A stretch of DNA of 64,000 nt from assembly GCF_000769405.2 (NCBI RefSeq), contig NZ_CP053440.1, positions 868,001 through 932,000 on the forward strand. Direction: 5' to 3'. The stretch's first letter is position 1, and each line of letters starts with the position of its first letter. A model generated the notes under the pieces. It was not told the origin of the DNA, searched no databases, and saw only the letters and a program-made list of their open reading frames with translations. The translations under genes and the position numbers were made by a program. Shown piece after piece: positions 1-8,187 of the stretch. Source of the DNA: Rhizobium brockwellii. GTDB taxonomy: Bacteria; Pseudomonadota; Alphaproteobacteria; Rhizobiales; Rhizobiaceae.

Positions 1-353
1 CCTCGTCGGCCGGCATCAGGAACGCATCGCTGGCGCGCATCGCCATCGATCAGCAGCCCGGGCAGCTCGGCACGGCGCGGTCCTACGACCTGCGTCCGAC
101 AAACGCGGACCTTTCCCCGACAGCCGATGGCGGCGGCCGCGCCAATGCCTGGACCCGCGGGTCGGACGGGCGGGTGATCGGTCTTGAGCACTATCCGGGA
201 GGAATGCCGGCCGTCTACGTGGCTGATGTCACCGGGATCTTGATGAACGAGGTGCGGATCACGAGGCCGACACCGCTGCCGCAAGGCTGGAACAAAAACG
301 ACGCCGTCTTCGAAACGGCGGCACCTGATGGGAGTGGGACATGGCAGAACTGA
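1..353 (+). CDS. C-terminal end of an unidentified protein, possibly beta-helical (partial)
   Basis: An open frame enters from the left edge (codons from position 3) and stops at 351-353. About 116 residues are visible, ending in GSGTWQN. The tail repeats short beta-strand-like units (PAVYVADVTGILMNEVRI), which recalls right-handed beta-helix proteins such as pectin-active enzymes, but no catalytic motif is visible and the family is not recognised. The stop codon overlaps the start of the transporter ATPase gene by 13 bases, so the two are probably co-transcribed and translationally coupled. A sugar-polymer-related role is inferred only from that linkage. Confidence 0.55.
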   Translation, partial: SSAGIRNASLARIAIDQQPGQLGTARSYDLRPTNADLSPTADGGGRANAWTRGSDGRVIGLEHYPGGMPAVYVADVTGILMNEVRITRPTPLPQGWNKNDAVFETAAPDGSGTWQN

Positions 354-1447
354 AACTTTCCAACGTCAACAAGTCGTATGGCACGGTCAAAGTCCTGCAT
401 GACGTAGAACTCGATATCAAGGATGGCGAGTTCGTCGTCTTCGTCGGTCCGTCGGGATGCGGCAAGTCGACCCTGCTGCGCGTCATTGCCGGCCTCGAAG
501 AGGTCACGGAGGGCGCAATCGCGATCGGGGGCCGCGACGTCAGCGCGCTCTCGCCGGCAGAGCGCAAGATCGCAATGGTCTTCCAGTCCTACGCGCTCTA
601 TCCCCATATGAGCGTTCGCAAGAACCTCGCTTTCGGCCTGGAGAATTTGAAGTTCAAGCGCGCCGAGATCGAAGCGCGGATTGCCGAAGCTGCCAGGATG
701 CTGGCGATTGAACCCTATCTGGACCGGCGCCCGAAGCAGCTTTCGGGCGGCCAGCGCCAACGCGTGGCGATCGGCCGGGCCATCGTGCGCGAACCGGACA
801 TTTTCCTGTTCGACGAGCCGCTGTCGAATCTCGACGCGGCGCTGCGCGTCCAGACCCGCGCCGAGATCACCAAGCTCCACCGCGAGATCAAGACGACGAT
901 GATCTATGTCACGCATGACCAGGTCGAGGCGATGACGATGGCCGACAAGATCGTCGTGCTACGCGCCGGGCGGGTCGAGCAGGTCGGAGCGCCCCTGGAC
1001 CTGTTCGACAGTCCGCGCAATCTCTTCGTCGCCGGCTTCCTCGGCTCGCCGCGCATGAACATCATCAAGGGCAAGGTCGCTGGCATCGAGGAAAGCGGCG
1101 TCGTCATCGATGTCGGCAATGGTGGCAAGGTCGTCAGCGATGTCGATCCCGCCGGCATTGCGGTCGGACAGGCCGTTCTCGCCGGCATTCGGCCCGCGCA
1201 TTTTTCACGCTCCAGCGAGCAAGGCCTGCCGTTCATCGTCCAGTATCACGAGGGCCTCGGCACAGAGACCTATGTCTACGGCAACCTTGCAGGCCATGAC
1301 GAGCAGATCATCATTCATGAGGCCGGCCATTTCGCGCCGGCGCCCGGTGATCACATCCTGATCGACGCCGCCCCGGGGCGGGTTCATCTGTTCGATCCCG
1401 AAAGCGGCCTGGCTTTTGCCAGGCGGCCCGGACAGGGGAGGCGCTGA
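341..1447 (+). CDS. Sugar ABC transporter ATP-binding protein (MalK/UgpC type)
   Basis: This is the cytoplasmic ATPase of a CUT1 carbohydrate importer, 368 residues, the usual MalK-family length. Walker A GPSGCGKST is at residues 36-44, the signature LSGGQRQR at 134-141, Walker B FLFDEP at about 154-159, and the switch histidine in YVTHDQVEA follows. The C-terminal ~130 residues form the OB-like regulatory domain of MalK proteins. The gene is followed two bases later by the first permease gene. No substrate-binding protein gene is visible, so it probably lies upstream of the window. The substrate cannot be told from sequence; an oligosaccharide is likely. Confidence 0.93.
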   Translation: MAELKLSNVNKSYGTVKVLHDVELDIKDGEFVVFVGPSGCGKSTLLRVIAGLEEVTEGAIAIGGRDVSALSPAERKIAMVFQSYALYPHMSVRKNLAFGLENLKFKRAEIEARIAEAARMLAIEPYLDRRPKQLSGGQRQRVAIGRAIVREPDIFLFDEPLSNLDAALRVQTRAEITKLHREIKTTMIYVTHDQVEAMTMADKIVVLRAGRVEQVGAPLDLFDSPRNLFVAGFLGSPRMNIIKGKVAGIEESGVVIDVGNGGKVVSDVDPAGIAVGQAVLAGIRPAHFSRSSEQGLPFIVQYHEGLGTETYVYGNLAGHDEQIIIHEAGHFAPAPGDHILIDAAPGRVHLFDPESGLAFARRPGQGRR

Positions 1448-1449
1448 AC

Positions 1450-2445
1450 ATGGCGGCGTTCAAGGCAGGTGCATTGCTGTCCCAGGCAGGGGAAACGGCG
1501 ATGAGAGTGGTCGAAGCCCCGATAAATGTGATCGAGCGCATCTTCGGCCGCAAGCGTATGCCATGGCTGTTCCTGGCACCGAACCTCGTTCTGTTCGCCA
1601 TCTTCACGTTCCTTCCGATCGCGATCGCCGTCGGTTACGCCTTTACCGGCGGTACCAATCTCTTCGTCTCGGAGCGGCCCTTCGTCGGCCTAGACAATTT
1701 CCGGACGCTGCTTTCCTGCGGCAATTATCTGCAGCCGGGAACCTGCCAGGAATCGCTGTTCTGGACGGCTGTGTGGAACACGCTCTGGTTCGTGGCCTTC
1801 AATGTCGTCGCCACATTGCTGGTGGCGCTGATCACGGCGCTGATCCTCAATCGGGCGATCGTCGCGCGTGGTTTCTTCAGGGCGATGTTTTTCTATCCCG
1901 TCTTGCTGTCTCCCGTCGTCATCGGCCTGATCTGGAAATGGTTCCTCGATCGCAACGGGCTGCTGAACGCCTTCTTCCAGATGATCGGCGTTCCCCCAGA
2001 AATCTTCCTGCTCGATGTCGGCTGGTCGCGCTTCTTCGTCGTCGTGGTGTCCGTCTGGTTTCACATGGGCTTTTACACGCTCATTCTGCTCGCCGGCCTC
2101 CAGGCCATCCCCAAGGAGCTTTACGAGGCTGCCTCCATCGATGCCGCCTCGCCACGCCGCACGCTGTTCAGGATCACACTTCCCCTGCTGGCCCCGAACC
2201 TCTTGGTCGTGTTCATCCTTTTGATGATCAAATCCGTCCAGATCTTCGACGAGGCCTGGGTGCTGACCAATGGCGGCGGTCCGGGCACGGCCAACAGCTT
2301 CATCGTCCAATATATCTACCAGATGGCATTCGGCAGCGATCTTCGCCTCTTCGGTCTCGCATCCGCGGCATCGGTTCTCATGGGGCTGGTGCTCCTGGTT
2401 CTCACCCTCATACAGCTGCGCATCGGCAAGCGAATGGAGTCCTGA
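1450..2445 (+). CDS. Sugar ABC transporter permease (MalF/UgpA type)
   Basis: An integral inner-membrane protein of 331 residues with about six hydrophobic segments. The MalF-family coupling loop is visible as LYEAASIDAASPRRTLFRIT (EAA motif). The N-terminal ~40 residues are a cytoplasmic lead before the first membrane span (WLFLAPNLVLFAIFTFLPIA). The chosen ATG lies just after a GGGGAGGCG ribosome site in the preceding gene's tail. It sits between the ATPase and second permease genes with almost no spacing, so the genes form one operon. It would pair with the next protein as a heterodimeric channel. Confidence 0.92.
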   Translation: MAAFKAGALLSQAGETAMRVVEAPINVIERIFGRKRMPWLFLAPNLVLFAIFTFLPIAIAVGYAFTGGTNLFVSERPFVGLDNFRTLLSCGNYLQPGTCQESLFWTAVWNTLWFVAFNVVATLLVALITALILNRAIVARGFFRAMFFYPVLLSPVVIGLIWKWFLDRNGLLNAFFQMIGVPPEIFLLDVGWSRFFVVVVSVWFHMGFYTLILLAGLQAIPKELYEAASIDAASPRRTLFRITLPLLAPNLLVVFILLMIKSVQIFDEAWVLTNGGGPGTANSFIVQYIYQMAFGSDLRLFGLASAASVLMGLVLLVLTLIQLRIGKRMES

Positions 2446-2446
2446 G

Positions 2447-3493
2447 ATGAACCCGATCAGCTTTTTCACGCGCACACGCCGGGCCGGACGCATCGATATA
2501 ACCGACATATTGTCATGGGTCTGGCTGATCGGCGGAACCTTCGTGGTGTTGCTTCCAGTCCTCTGGGCGGGCCTCTCCTCGCTGAAGCCGGCCGCCGAGA
2601 TCACCCGGTTTCCGCCGACGCTGCTTCCCCGGGCCGCCGTCGAACAGACCGTGCCCGGCTTCGACAAGCCGCTCAGCCTCTGGCAGGTCACCGTCGACGG
2701 CCAGCAACGTGAAATGGCCATGGTCCGCCGCATCGGCCTCAAGGCCCAGATGGTCGACCCCGCAAATCCGGGACCGCCCGTCAGCGTCGACGTCAAGGGG
2801 ATGACGCCGGTGCAGAAGCTGACGGTCGCCACGCAGAATTACACCGATCCGCTGACGCGCTTCAACTTCCTGACCTTCCTCAAGAATTCGGTATTCGTCA
2901 CCTTCGTCGCAACGCTTCTGACGCTGATCGTCAACGCCATGGCGGCCTTCGCCCTGTCGAAATACAAATTTGCTGGTGATACGACGGTCTTCGTCATCAT
3001 CATTTCGACGCTGATGATCCCACTCGCCGTAGTCATGGTGCCGGCCTATCTCGTCATCGTCGGGGTCGGGCTTGCCGACAATCTCTGGGGCGTCATCCTG
3101 CCGACGGTCGCCTCTCCGACGGCCGTCTTCCTGCTGCGGCAATATATGCTGACCATACCCGACGAGCTGATAGAGGCGGCGCGCGTCGATGCGGCGAGCG
3201 AATTCTGCATCTTCTGGCGCATCATCCTGCCGCTGACGGCGCCGGCTCTCGCGGTGCTGGCGATCTTTTCCGTGCTCTGGCGATGGAACGACTTCCTCTG
3301 GCCGCTCATCGTCCTCAACAGCCGCGAGAATTTCACCCTGCAGGTCGGCCTGAATGCATTCCAGGGAGAGTTCTCGGTGCAGTGGCACTATATCCTGGCG
3401 ATGACGTTCCTCAGCCTGCTGCCTGTCACCGTCGTGTTCCTGTTCCTGCAGAAGTACATCACCACGGGCATTGCCGGAACAGGCATGAAGTGA
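2447..3493 (+). CDS. Sugar ABC transporter permease (MalG type)
   Basis: Second membrane subunit of the importer, 348 residues. After the first membrane span (residues about 22-45) there is a long extracytoplasmic insertion of roughly 100 residues, larger than in most MalG-type permeases. Five further spans follow, with the EAA loop ELIEAARVDAASEFCIFWRI near the C-terminal third. The ATG starts one base after the preceding stop codon. A longer upstream reading in the same frame exists but would overlap the previous permease gene heavily, so the short start is preferred. It is probably the last gene of the operon, since a strong hairpin follows. Confidence 0.9.
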   Translation: MNPISFFTRTRRAGRIDITDILSWVWLIGGTFVVLLPVLWAGLSSLKPAAEITRFPPTLLPRAAVEQTVPGFDKPLSLWQVTVDGQQREMAMVRRIGLKAQMVDPANPGPPVSVDVKGMTPVQKLTVATQNYTDPLTRFNFLTFLKNSVFVTFVATLLTLIVNAMAAFALSKYKFAGDTTVFVIIISTLMIPLAVVMVPAYLVIVGVGLADNLWGVILPTVASPTAVFLLRQYMLTIPDELIEAARVDAASEFCIFWRIILPLTAPALAVLAIFSVLWRWNDFLWPLIVLNSRENFTLQVGLNAFQGEFSVQWHYILAMTFLSLLPVTVVFLFLQKYITTGIAGTGMK

Positions 3494-3565
3494 ACGGCGA
3501 GGCGTGGAGATAGGCCTCCTCGCAATCGCCGAAGAATCCACACCACGTCTTCCTCCCGGCTGAGG

Positions 3566-3600
3566 CGCGTCGCATTGAACCTGGTTCATGCGGCGCGTTT
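3566..3600 (+). terminator. Hairpin downstream of the sugar transporter operon
   Basis: A near-perfect inverted repeat (CGCGTCGCATTGAACC at 3566-3581 against GGTTCATGCGGCGCG at 3583-3597, one mismatch and one bulge) is followed by TTT. It could end transcription of the transporter operon. The T-run is short, so a protein-binding palindrome is an alternative. The rest of 3494-3771 shows no gene. Confidence 0.4.
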
Positions 3601-3771
3601 CGGTCGTTGTCTTTGTGCATGACTCCCAAGGCCGTCGCTCATTTTGAGGGCGGTATGCGTGGCGGCGAGCGTAGCGCTTGCCATCGAGGCTGGCGGCCTC
3701 CGCGATCTGATGGGTGGCCGTTTTAGGCTATGTTGACGTCGATTTCAGAATGCTACGGCGTCCTACACATA

Positions 3772-4923
3772 TCACAAAACGGTTTCGAAGAGCGGGATCA
3801 GGGCCGCGCCGATTGCACCGGGACCATCCGTTATCTGTGCCACGGCAAGCCTGGGGACGTCGCGTAGAACGCCATGCCGAGGCAGATTGTTGAATTCGGT
3901 CCGTTCGATCAGCATCCTCGCGAGTGAGTGCGGAAGCTCGCCGCCGAGGACGATCAATGCCGGGTCAAATATTGCGCAGATCGCATTGATGGCTCGATTG
4001 TGGGCCGGCGTGACGCGGTCAACCCACTCCCCAACGCCATCCCAGTCCAGCAGGTCCTCGTACTTCAGGTCCCTCAGGGTCAAGTTCATGCGCCCTTTGG
4101 AACGAAGATGTTCAAGCAGGACGCCGAGTGCAGGGCGTTCCTCGTAGTCCTGACGCCCGAAGAGAACGGAAAATTCGCCGGCGTTGCCGAAATTGCCGCG
4201 AAACGGCATGCCTCCGGAAACCAGGCCGCCGCCATAGCCATGAAGATGGGCGATATAGGCGAAATCTGCGACATCGCGGCCAACGCCGAAAATGGCTTCC
4301 GCCAAGGCTGCGGTCCTGGCGACATTGTCTGCCCAGACCGGCAGCCCAAGTTGCTCTCCAAGCAAGGGTGCCAGGTCGATCAACGACCAATGAGCGAGCG
4401 GCAAGGGGCAATTGAATGCCGTCTCCAGCATGCGGTGGCCGGAGACCGCCAGGCCGACGCCGAGGACGTCACGCCGTTTGGCGCCCCGGCGGGCAAGAAG
4501 TTCTTCGACCGCCGCGTCGATCCGATCTATTTCATCGGATAGCGACGAGCCCGCCTGTGGAATTTCCATGTTTTCCATGGGTTCGCCGAAACCCATGAGG
4601 CAAAGGCCGATCGAACCGACATTTACGGAGATGCCCAGGGTTAAACACCAGTCTTTGCGAAGCGTCAGCTTCGGACTGGGCGGTCCGGGGCGCCGGGTTT
4701 CCGAATGGGAAAAGACGAGCATTCCTCGCTCATGAAGCCGCGCGACGATCCTGTGCAACGATTGCTGGGTGAGATCGAGCGGCTCCGTCAGGTCGGAGCG
4801 TTCGATCCCCGGAGACTTCCAGATCAGCCGCAACAGGTCGCGCTCGTTGCGGGAAGCAACGCGCATCGGTTGTGTGTCTCGCAAGAAATGCGCGGCAACA
4901 TGGTCTAGCGGATCATACTTCAT
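3772..4923 (-). CDS. ROK-family transcriptional regulator
   Basis: A 383-residue protein with an N-terminal winged helix (about residues 20-75, ERSDLTEPLDLTQQSLHRIV) followed by a ROK sugar-kinase-like domain, the layout of NagC/XylR repressors. The kinase-like part contains GVGLAVSGH and a C-terminal glycine-rich segment (LIVLGGELP), so it probably binds a sugar or sugar phosphate. The ATG at 4923 is preferred; a TTG at about 4988 would add 22 residues without visible family resemblance. It is transcribed towards the sugar ABC operon and away from the AraC-type gene, so it is a candidate regulator of that importer. Confidence 0.88.
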   Translation of the reverse strand: MKYDPLDHVAAHFLRDTQPMRVASRNERDLLRLIWKSPGIERSDLTEPLDLTQQSLHRIVARLHERGMLVFSHSETRRPGPPSPKLTLRKDWCLTLGISVNVGSIGLCLMGFGEPMENMEIPQAGSSLSDEIDRIDAAVEELLARRGAKRRDVLGVGLAVSGHRMLETAFNCPLPLAHWSLIDLAPLLGEQLGLPVWADNVARTAALAEAIFGVGRDVADFAYIAHLHGYGGGLVSGGMPFRGNFGNAGEFSVLFGRQDYEERPALGVLLEHLRSKGRMNLTLRDLKYEDLLDWDGVGEWVDRVTPAHNRAINAICAIFDPALIVLGGELPHSLARMLIERTEFNNLPRHGVLRDVPRLAVAQITDGPGAIGAALIPLFETVL

Positions 4924-5130
4924 TTTCGGTTCGTTTTGATTTACACTGTGAGTGTGAACCACATTGGGAGGGCATTCTGCTTCTGTCAAACAAGGAATTC
5001 GATCCCCGGTTTGCCGGCTCTGCTTACCTCATCGAGATTGGCCAAGCCAGTCAGGCCGACGGCCTTTCAAAGGGATCGTGTCGGAGCGTTTGGAAGGTAC
5101 GATATTGGCGTTGCGGCGATCTCAAACGAG

Positions 5131-6219
5131 ATGGAGCGCTTGAGGCGGTTAGCCGGTCGGGGTGTGGAAAGGGAAACAACCAAGTTGCAGATATCGTTGA
5201 GATCCGAAAATACGGCGCGTGCTCCCGAGCGTGAGGCATACGGGTTTGCGCCAACGCATGAAGGCACTGACTTCGAGTCGATGGTTCGAGCCTATTCGGC
5301 GGGCTACGGGGTGTTTGGCGCCAAGCCGCTGAGCAACGATCGGGCCTTTGCCTGGGCCGCGGACTTGCGAACAAGTGAGGCATTTACGGTGCTTCATTCG
5401 GTTTACCAGAGTTCCTGGACAATCCGGACGCTCGATGAGACGCCGCAACACCTTGCGTTTTACATTCCGCACTCGGGATCCTTCCGGCTGTCCATTGGAA
5501 AGACGGTGGTTGAAAGTGGGCCAGGTCGTCTCCTCATGGCCAACAACCACGAGGCTGGCGATCGTCTCATCCAAGGCGGCCCGCACTGCTCGGACGCCCT
5601 CTTTCTGGACTGGAAAGTTGTGAGGCGAATGCTCGTTTCACTGGTGGAAATGCCGATCCTCGACTCGCTTGACCTTGAGCCGGTTGTGGATCTCGCAACG
5701 CCGTCGGGCCAGCTTATCAGCAGCCTGGTGCAGACGATCGTGCAGGGCATGCGCAATGGCGGTCCACTTCTGTCTTCACCTCTGGCCTTGGCGGCGATGA
5801 GCGAAACGCTTGCTAACCTCGTGATCCGTTTTGGCCGCCACCGTCTTTCCGACCATTTGGAAAAACAGAAAGTGTGTTTGGTCGCGCCGTGGCATGTCCG
5901 GCGTGCTATCGACTATATGCACGCCAATATCGCAGAGCCCCTCACCATGACGATGGTTGCCGATGGTGTCGGTGTTTCACTTCGCGCGCTGCAAACGGGT
6001 TTTAGGGCCTTCCGGGGAATTTCACCGGGCGGTTACTTGCGCACGATCAGGCTGCAAGCAGCCCGAGACCAACTGCGGGACCCGATGAATCAGCGATCCG
6101 TCCGCGAAATCTGCGCGATGTGGGGTTTTTCTCATGCCGGCAGGTTCTCTATCGTCTACCGCAGCGCCTTTGGAGAAAGCCCGCGCGATACGCGCCTGCA
6201 GGCCGAGCGCTTGCGCTAG
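5131..6219 (+). CDS. AraC-family transcriptional regulator
   Basis: The C-terminal ~100 residues are an AraC/XylS double helix-turn-helix: HVRRAIDYMHANIAEPLTM begins the first helices, and the second ends in the typical motif VREICAMWGFSHAGRFSIVY. The preceding ~200 residues resemble the AraC-binding-like cupin domain. The start is uncertain: ATG 5131 gives 362 residues, ATG 5281 gives 312 (closer to the family norm), and an upstream ATG at 4936 would overlap the regulatory region shared with the divergent ROK gene. The stop codon lies inside an intergenic repeat. The target is unknown. Confidence 0.82.
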   Translation: MERLRRLAGRGVERETTKLQISLRSENTARAPEREAYGFAPTHEGTDFESMVRAYSAGYGVFGAKPLSNDRAFAWAADLRTSEAFTVLHSVYQSSWTIRTLDETPQHLAFYIPHSGSFRLSIGKTVVESGPGRLLMANNHEAGDRLIQGGPHCSDALFLDWKVVRRMLVSLVEMPILDSLDLEPVVDLATPSGQLISSLVQTIVQGMRNGGPLLSSPLALAAMSETLANLVIRFGRHRLSDHLEKQKVCLVAPWHVRRAIDYMHANIAEPLTMTMVADGVGVSLRALQTGFRAFRGISPGGYLRTIRLQAARDQLRDPMNQRSVREICAMWGFSHAGRFSIVYRSAFGESPRDTRLQAERLR

Positions 6220-6297
6220 AACAGGAAGTAGATTTTAGGCCGGCTCGGCCAGATGTCGTCCGAAAACCGCCTACACTTTTCGCATCTTGCTCTAGGA
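6217..6297. repeat. Rhizobial intergenic mosaic-type repeat, copy 1
   Basis: This segment shares an ordered set of blocks with 43449-43571: TAGAACAG, then ATTTTAGGCC-GG-CGGCC, then GATGTCG, GAA-ACCGCC, TACAC-TTTCG-CATC and GCTCTAGGA. It fills the gap between the AraC-type and LacI-type genes completely and supplies the stop codon of both: TAG at 6217 on the plus strand and CTA at 6292-6294 for the minus-strand gene. It resembles the palindromic intergenic elements known from rhizobia. Confidence 0.6.
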
Positions 6298-7344
6298 GCG
6301 CGGCGCCGCGATACTGCCGCGCAGCACGAGATGGCATCCGAGTTCCAGGCGATGGGCCGGCCGCTGCGAATCGTTGGCGATCAGCCTCTGTTCGATGAGC
6401 GCCAAAGCGGCAGCGCCGAGCCTGTCTGTGGGAACGCTGACCGTCGAAAGTGGCGGGCGGCTGAATTCGCCGGGGACGATGTCGTCGAATCCCAGCACCG
6501 ATATCGCTTCCGGCACGCGGATGTCGCGATCGGCCAATGCCTTCAGGCAGCCGAGCGCCAGATTGTCGGCGGCGCAGAAGACGGCGGTCGCGCCTTTCAT
6601 CGTGGGATCGCGGTCGAGCAGCGCGTTGATGGCTGCCTCGCCGTGCCTCGGCTCATATCCCTCGGCCTCGACGATCATGCCATCCGGCACCGGTAGCTGC
6701 GCGGCGAAGTAAGCATCGGAGAAGCCGTCATATCGGCGTTGGATCGTCGTGCGGCCCTTCCAGGTCAGGTGCAGGATACGGCGATGCCCAAGCGCCAGTA
6801 GGTGCTCGATGCCGAGCCGCGCCCCGAAGCGGTTTTCCGGGGTGACCGTATCGACCAGCATGGCGGGGTCTTCGCCATTGACGATGACAACAGGCATATC
6901 GGGCGAGGCGAGGCTTCGGATCAGTTCCGGCTGATCGTCGTTCAGAACCACGATGCCGTCGGCACGTTCCGACAGCGCGATCTGCCTGACCTGAGCGCCG
7001 TCAATGCGCCGGCCGGTGCTGACGAAGGGTACGATCCTGATGCCGCGGCGTTCACACTCCCTGCGAAGACCGTTGAGGATCGTCCAGCTCACCAGATTGA
7101 GGTCGCTCTCGGGCGCGGCATCGTCGGGAATGGCAAGAAGCAGGACGCGCAAGGTCGCGATCGTCGCCTTCTTCCTCCGGCGATCGAGGTAACCCAGGCG
7201 TTTTGCCGAATCCAGAACCCTTTCGCGCACCTCGATCGTCAGCGGCGCGGTTCCGTTGAGCGCGTGCGAGGCCGTGCTTAGCGACACGTCAGCATCGCGC
7301 GCGACATCCTTGAGATTGACTTTGCGTTCCACTTTTTCCGTCAC
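6292..7344 (-). CDS. LacI-family transcriptional regulator
   Basis: A 350-residue repressor-like protein. The N-terminal helix-turn-helix reads VNLKDVARDADVSLSTASHA (residues 9-28), followed by the hinge helix and a periplasmic-binding-protein-like effector domain of about 280 residues. The start is GTG at 7344. The 40-bp upstream region holds a perfect inverted repeat at 7384-7399 that is a candidate operator, suggesting autoregulation. The gene's stop codon lies in a mosaic repeat. Its targets are not adjacent in an obvious operon; the sugar ABC genes at the left edge are a possibility but not demonstrated. Confidence 0.9.
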   Translation of the reverse strand: MTEKVERKVNLKDVARDADVSLSTASHALNGTAPLTIEVRERVLDSAKRLGYLDRRRKKATIATLRVLLLAIPDDAAPESDLNLVSWTILNGLRRECERRGIRIVPFVSTGRRIDGAQVRQIALSERADGIVVLNDDQPELIRSLASPDMPVVIVNGEDPAMLVDTVTPENRFGARLGIEHLLALGHRRILHLTWKGRTTIQRRYDGFSDAYFAAQLPVPDGMIVEAEGYEPRHGEAAINALLDRDPTMKGATAVFCAADNLALGCLKALADRDIRVPEAISVLGFDDIVPGEFSRPPLSTVSVPTDRLGAAALALIEQRLIANDSQRPAHRLELGCHLVLRGSIAAPRS

Positions 7345-7383
7345 GAATTGAGGCCGCGCCTTCGAGGACGCAGCTAACTCAAT

Positions 7384-7399
7384 GTTTTTACATAAAAAC
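7384..7399. promoter_or_regulatory. Palindrome upstream of the LacI-type gene (candidate operator)
   Basis: GTTTTTA-CA-TAAAAAC is a perfect 7-bp inverted repeat with a 2-bp centre, located 40 bases upstream of the GTG start of the LacI-type regulator. LacI-family proteins usually bind such short, centrally symmetric sites, so autoregulation is the simplest reading. Confidence 0.5.
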
Positions 7400-7446
7400 T
7401 TGAGAAAATCTACGTGCCTGGCGCGGTATTTTTCGTCATTCGGCGA

Positions 7447-8076
7447 TCAGTTCTTGGCAAGCAGGCCATTGAGTAGCAGGTCGAAATAGGCCCGTAGGAA
7501 GGCCTCCTTGTTGGGAGTGGGCACGCGGCGGTCGTCGAATATCAGCCGCAGAACCGTCGTCGTCAGGATGGGCGCGACCACGATTTCCGAGAATTCCACC
7601 GGAATTTCGCGAAACTCCCCCGACGCCACACCCTCCAGAATGAGAGCGTCGACCTTGGCGATGATCGGCTCGATGAACTGATCGTGGTGGCGGTCGATCA
7701 GGTCGGGGAACCGGTGTCCTTCGGCAATGACGAGCCGCGTCAGCTCGCGGGTCGTGCGATCCTCGGCGATTTGTTCGTAGAGCAGGCCGAGAATGGAAAG
7801 CAGCCGGTCGTTGGCGCTGCCGCTGAGGCCCTCGGTGATCCCCAGCAGTTCCTGAAACGGCACGGAGAAGTGGTTGATCATGGCTTCGAAAAGCTTCTCC
7901 TTCGTCTCGAAGTAGACATACACCGTACCCTTGGTGACGCCGACCCTGTCGGCGATGTCTTCGACGCGCGTGCCGGTGAAACCGCTCCTCACGAATTCCT
8001 CGAAGGCGGCATCCAGGATCTGGATGGGCCGCAGCGCTTTCTGTTCCGCGCGGGTGATCTTCTTCTGAGCTGCCAT
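7447..8076 (-). CDS. TetR-family regulator of the RND efflux operon
   Basis: A 209-residue TetR/AcrR-type repressor. The N-terminal helix-turn-helix is visible as VEDIADRVGVTKGTVYVYF (about residues 39-57), and the rest is the helical ligand-binding domain. The ATG at 8076 is chosen because a strong GGGAGGCGAGG ribosome site precedes it; a longer frame to 8121 has no such site. It is transcribed away from the RND efflux genes, and the shared intergenic region carries a TTGACT/AGTCAA palindrome. By analogy with AcrR-type systems it should repress the pump and release on binding a toxic ligand. Confidence 0.92.
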   Translation of the reverse strand: MAAQKKITRAEQKALRPIQILDAAFEEFVRSGFTGTRVEDIADRVGVTKGTVYVYFETKEKLFEAMINHFSVPFQELLGITEGLSGSANDRLLSILGLLYEQIAEDRTTRELTRLVIAEGHRFPDLIDRHHDQFIEPIIAKVDALILEGVASGEFREIPVEFSEIVVAPILTTTVLRLIFDDRRVPTPNKEAFLRAYFDLLLNGLLAKN

Positions 8077-8130
8077 TTTGCCTCGCCTCCCTTGTTGCGC
8101 ACGCCCTCGTTCCTGCGGCACAAAGTTTCA

Positions 8131-8159
8131 TTGACTAATGCGTCAGTCAATTATATAGG
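8131..8159 (+). promoter_or_regulatory. TetR-type operator overlapping the efflux operon promoter
   Basis: TTGACTAATGCGTCAGTCAA at 8131-8150 is an inverted repeat (TTGACT against AGTCAA, with partly symmetric inner bases). Its left half can also serve as a -35 box: TTGACT, 17 bases, TATAGG at 8154-8159. Binding of the TetR-type protein here would block transcription of the pump genes that start at 8188. Confidence 0.6.
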
Positions 8160-8187
8160 AGCTGCCGTTGAGAGCAAGAGGTCAACT

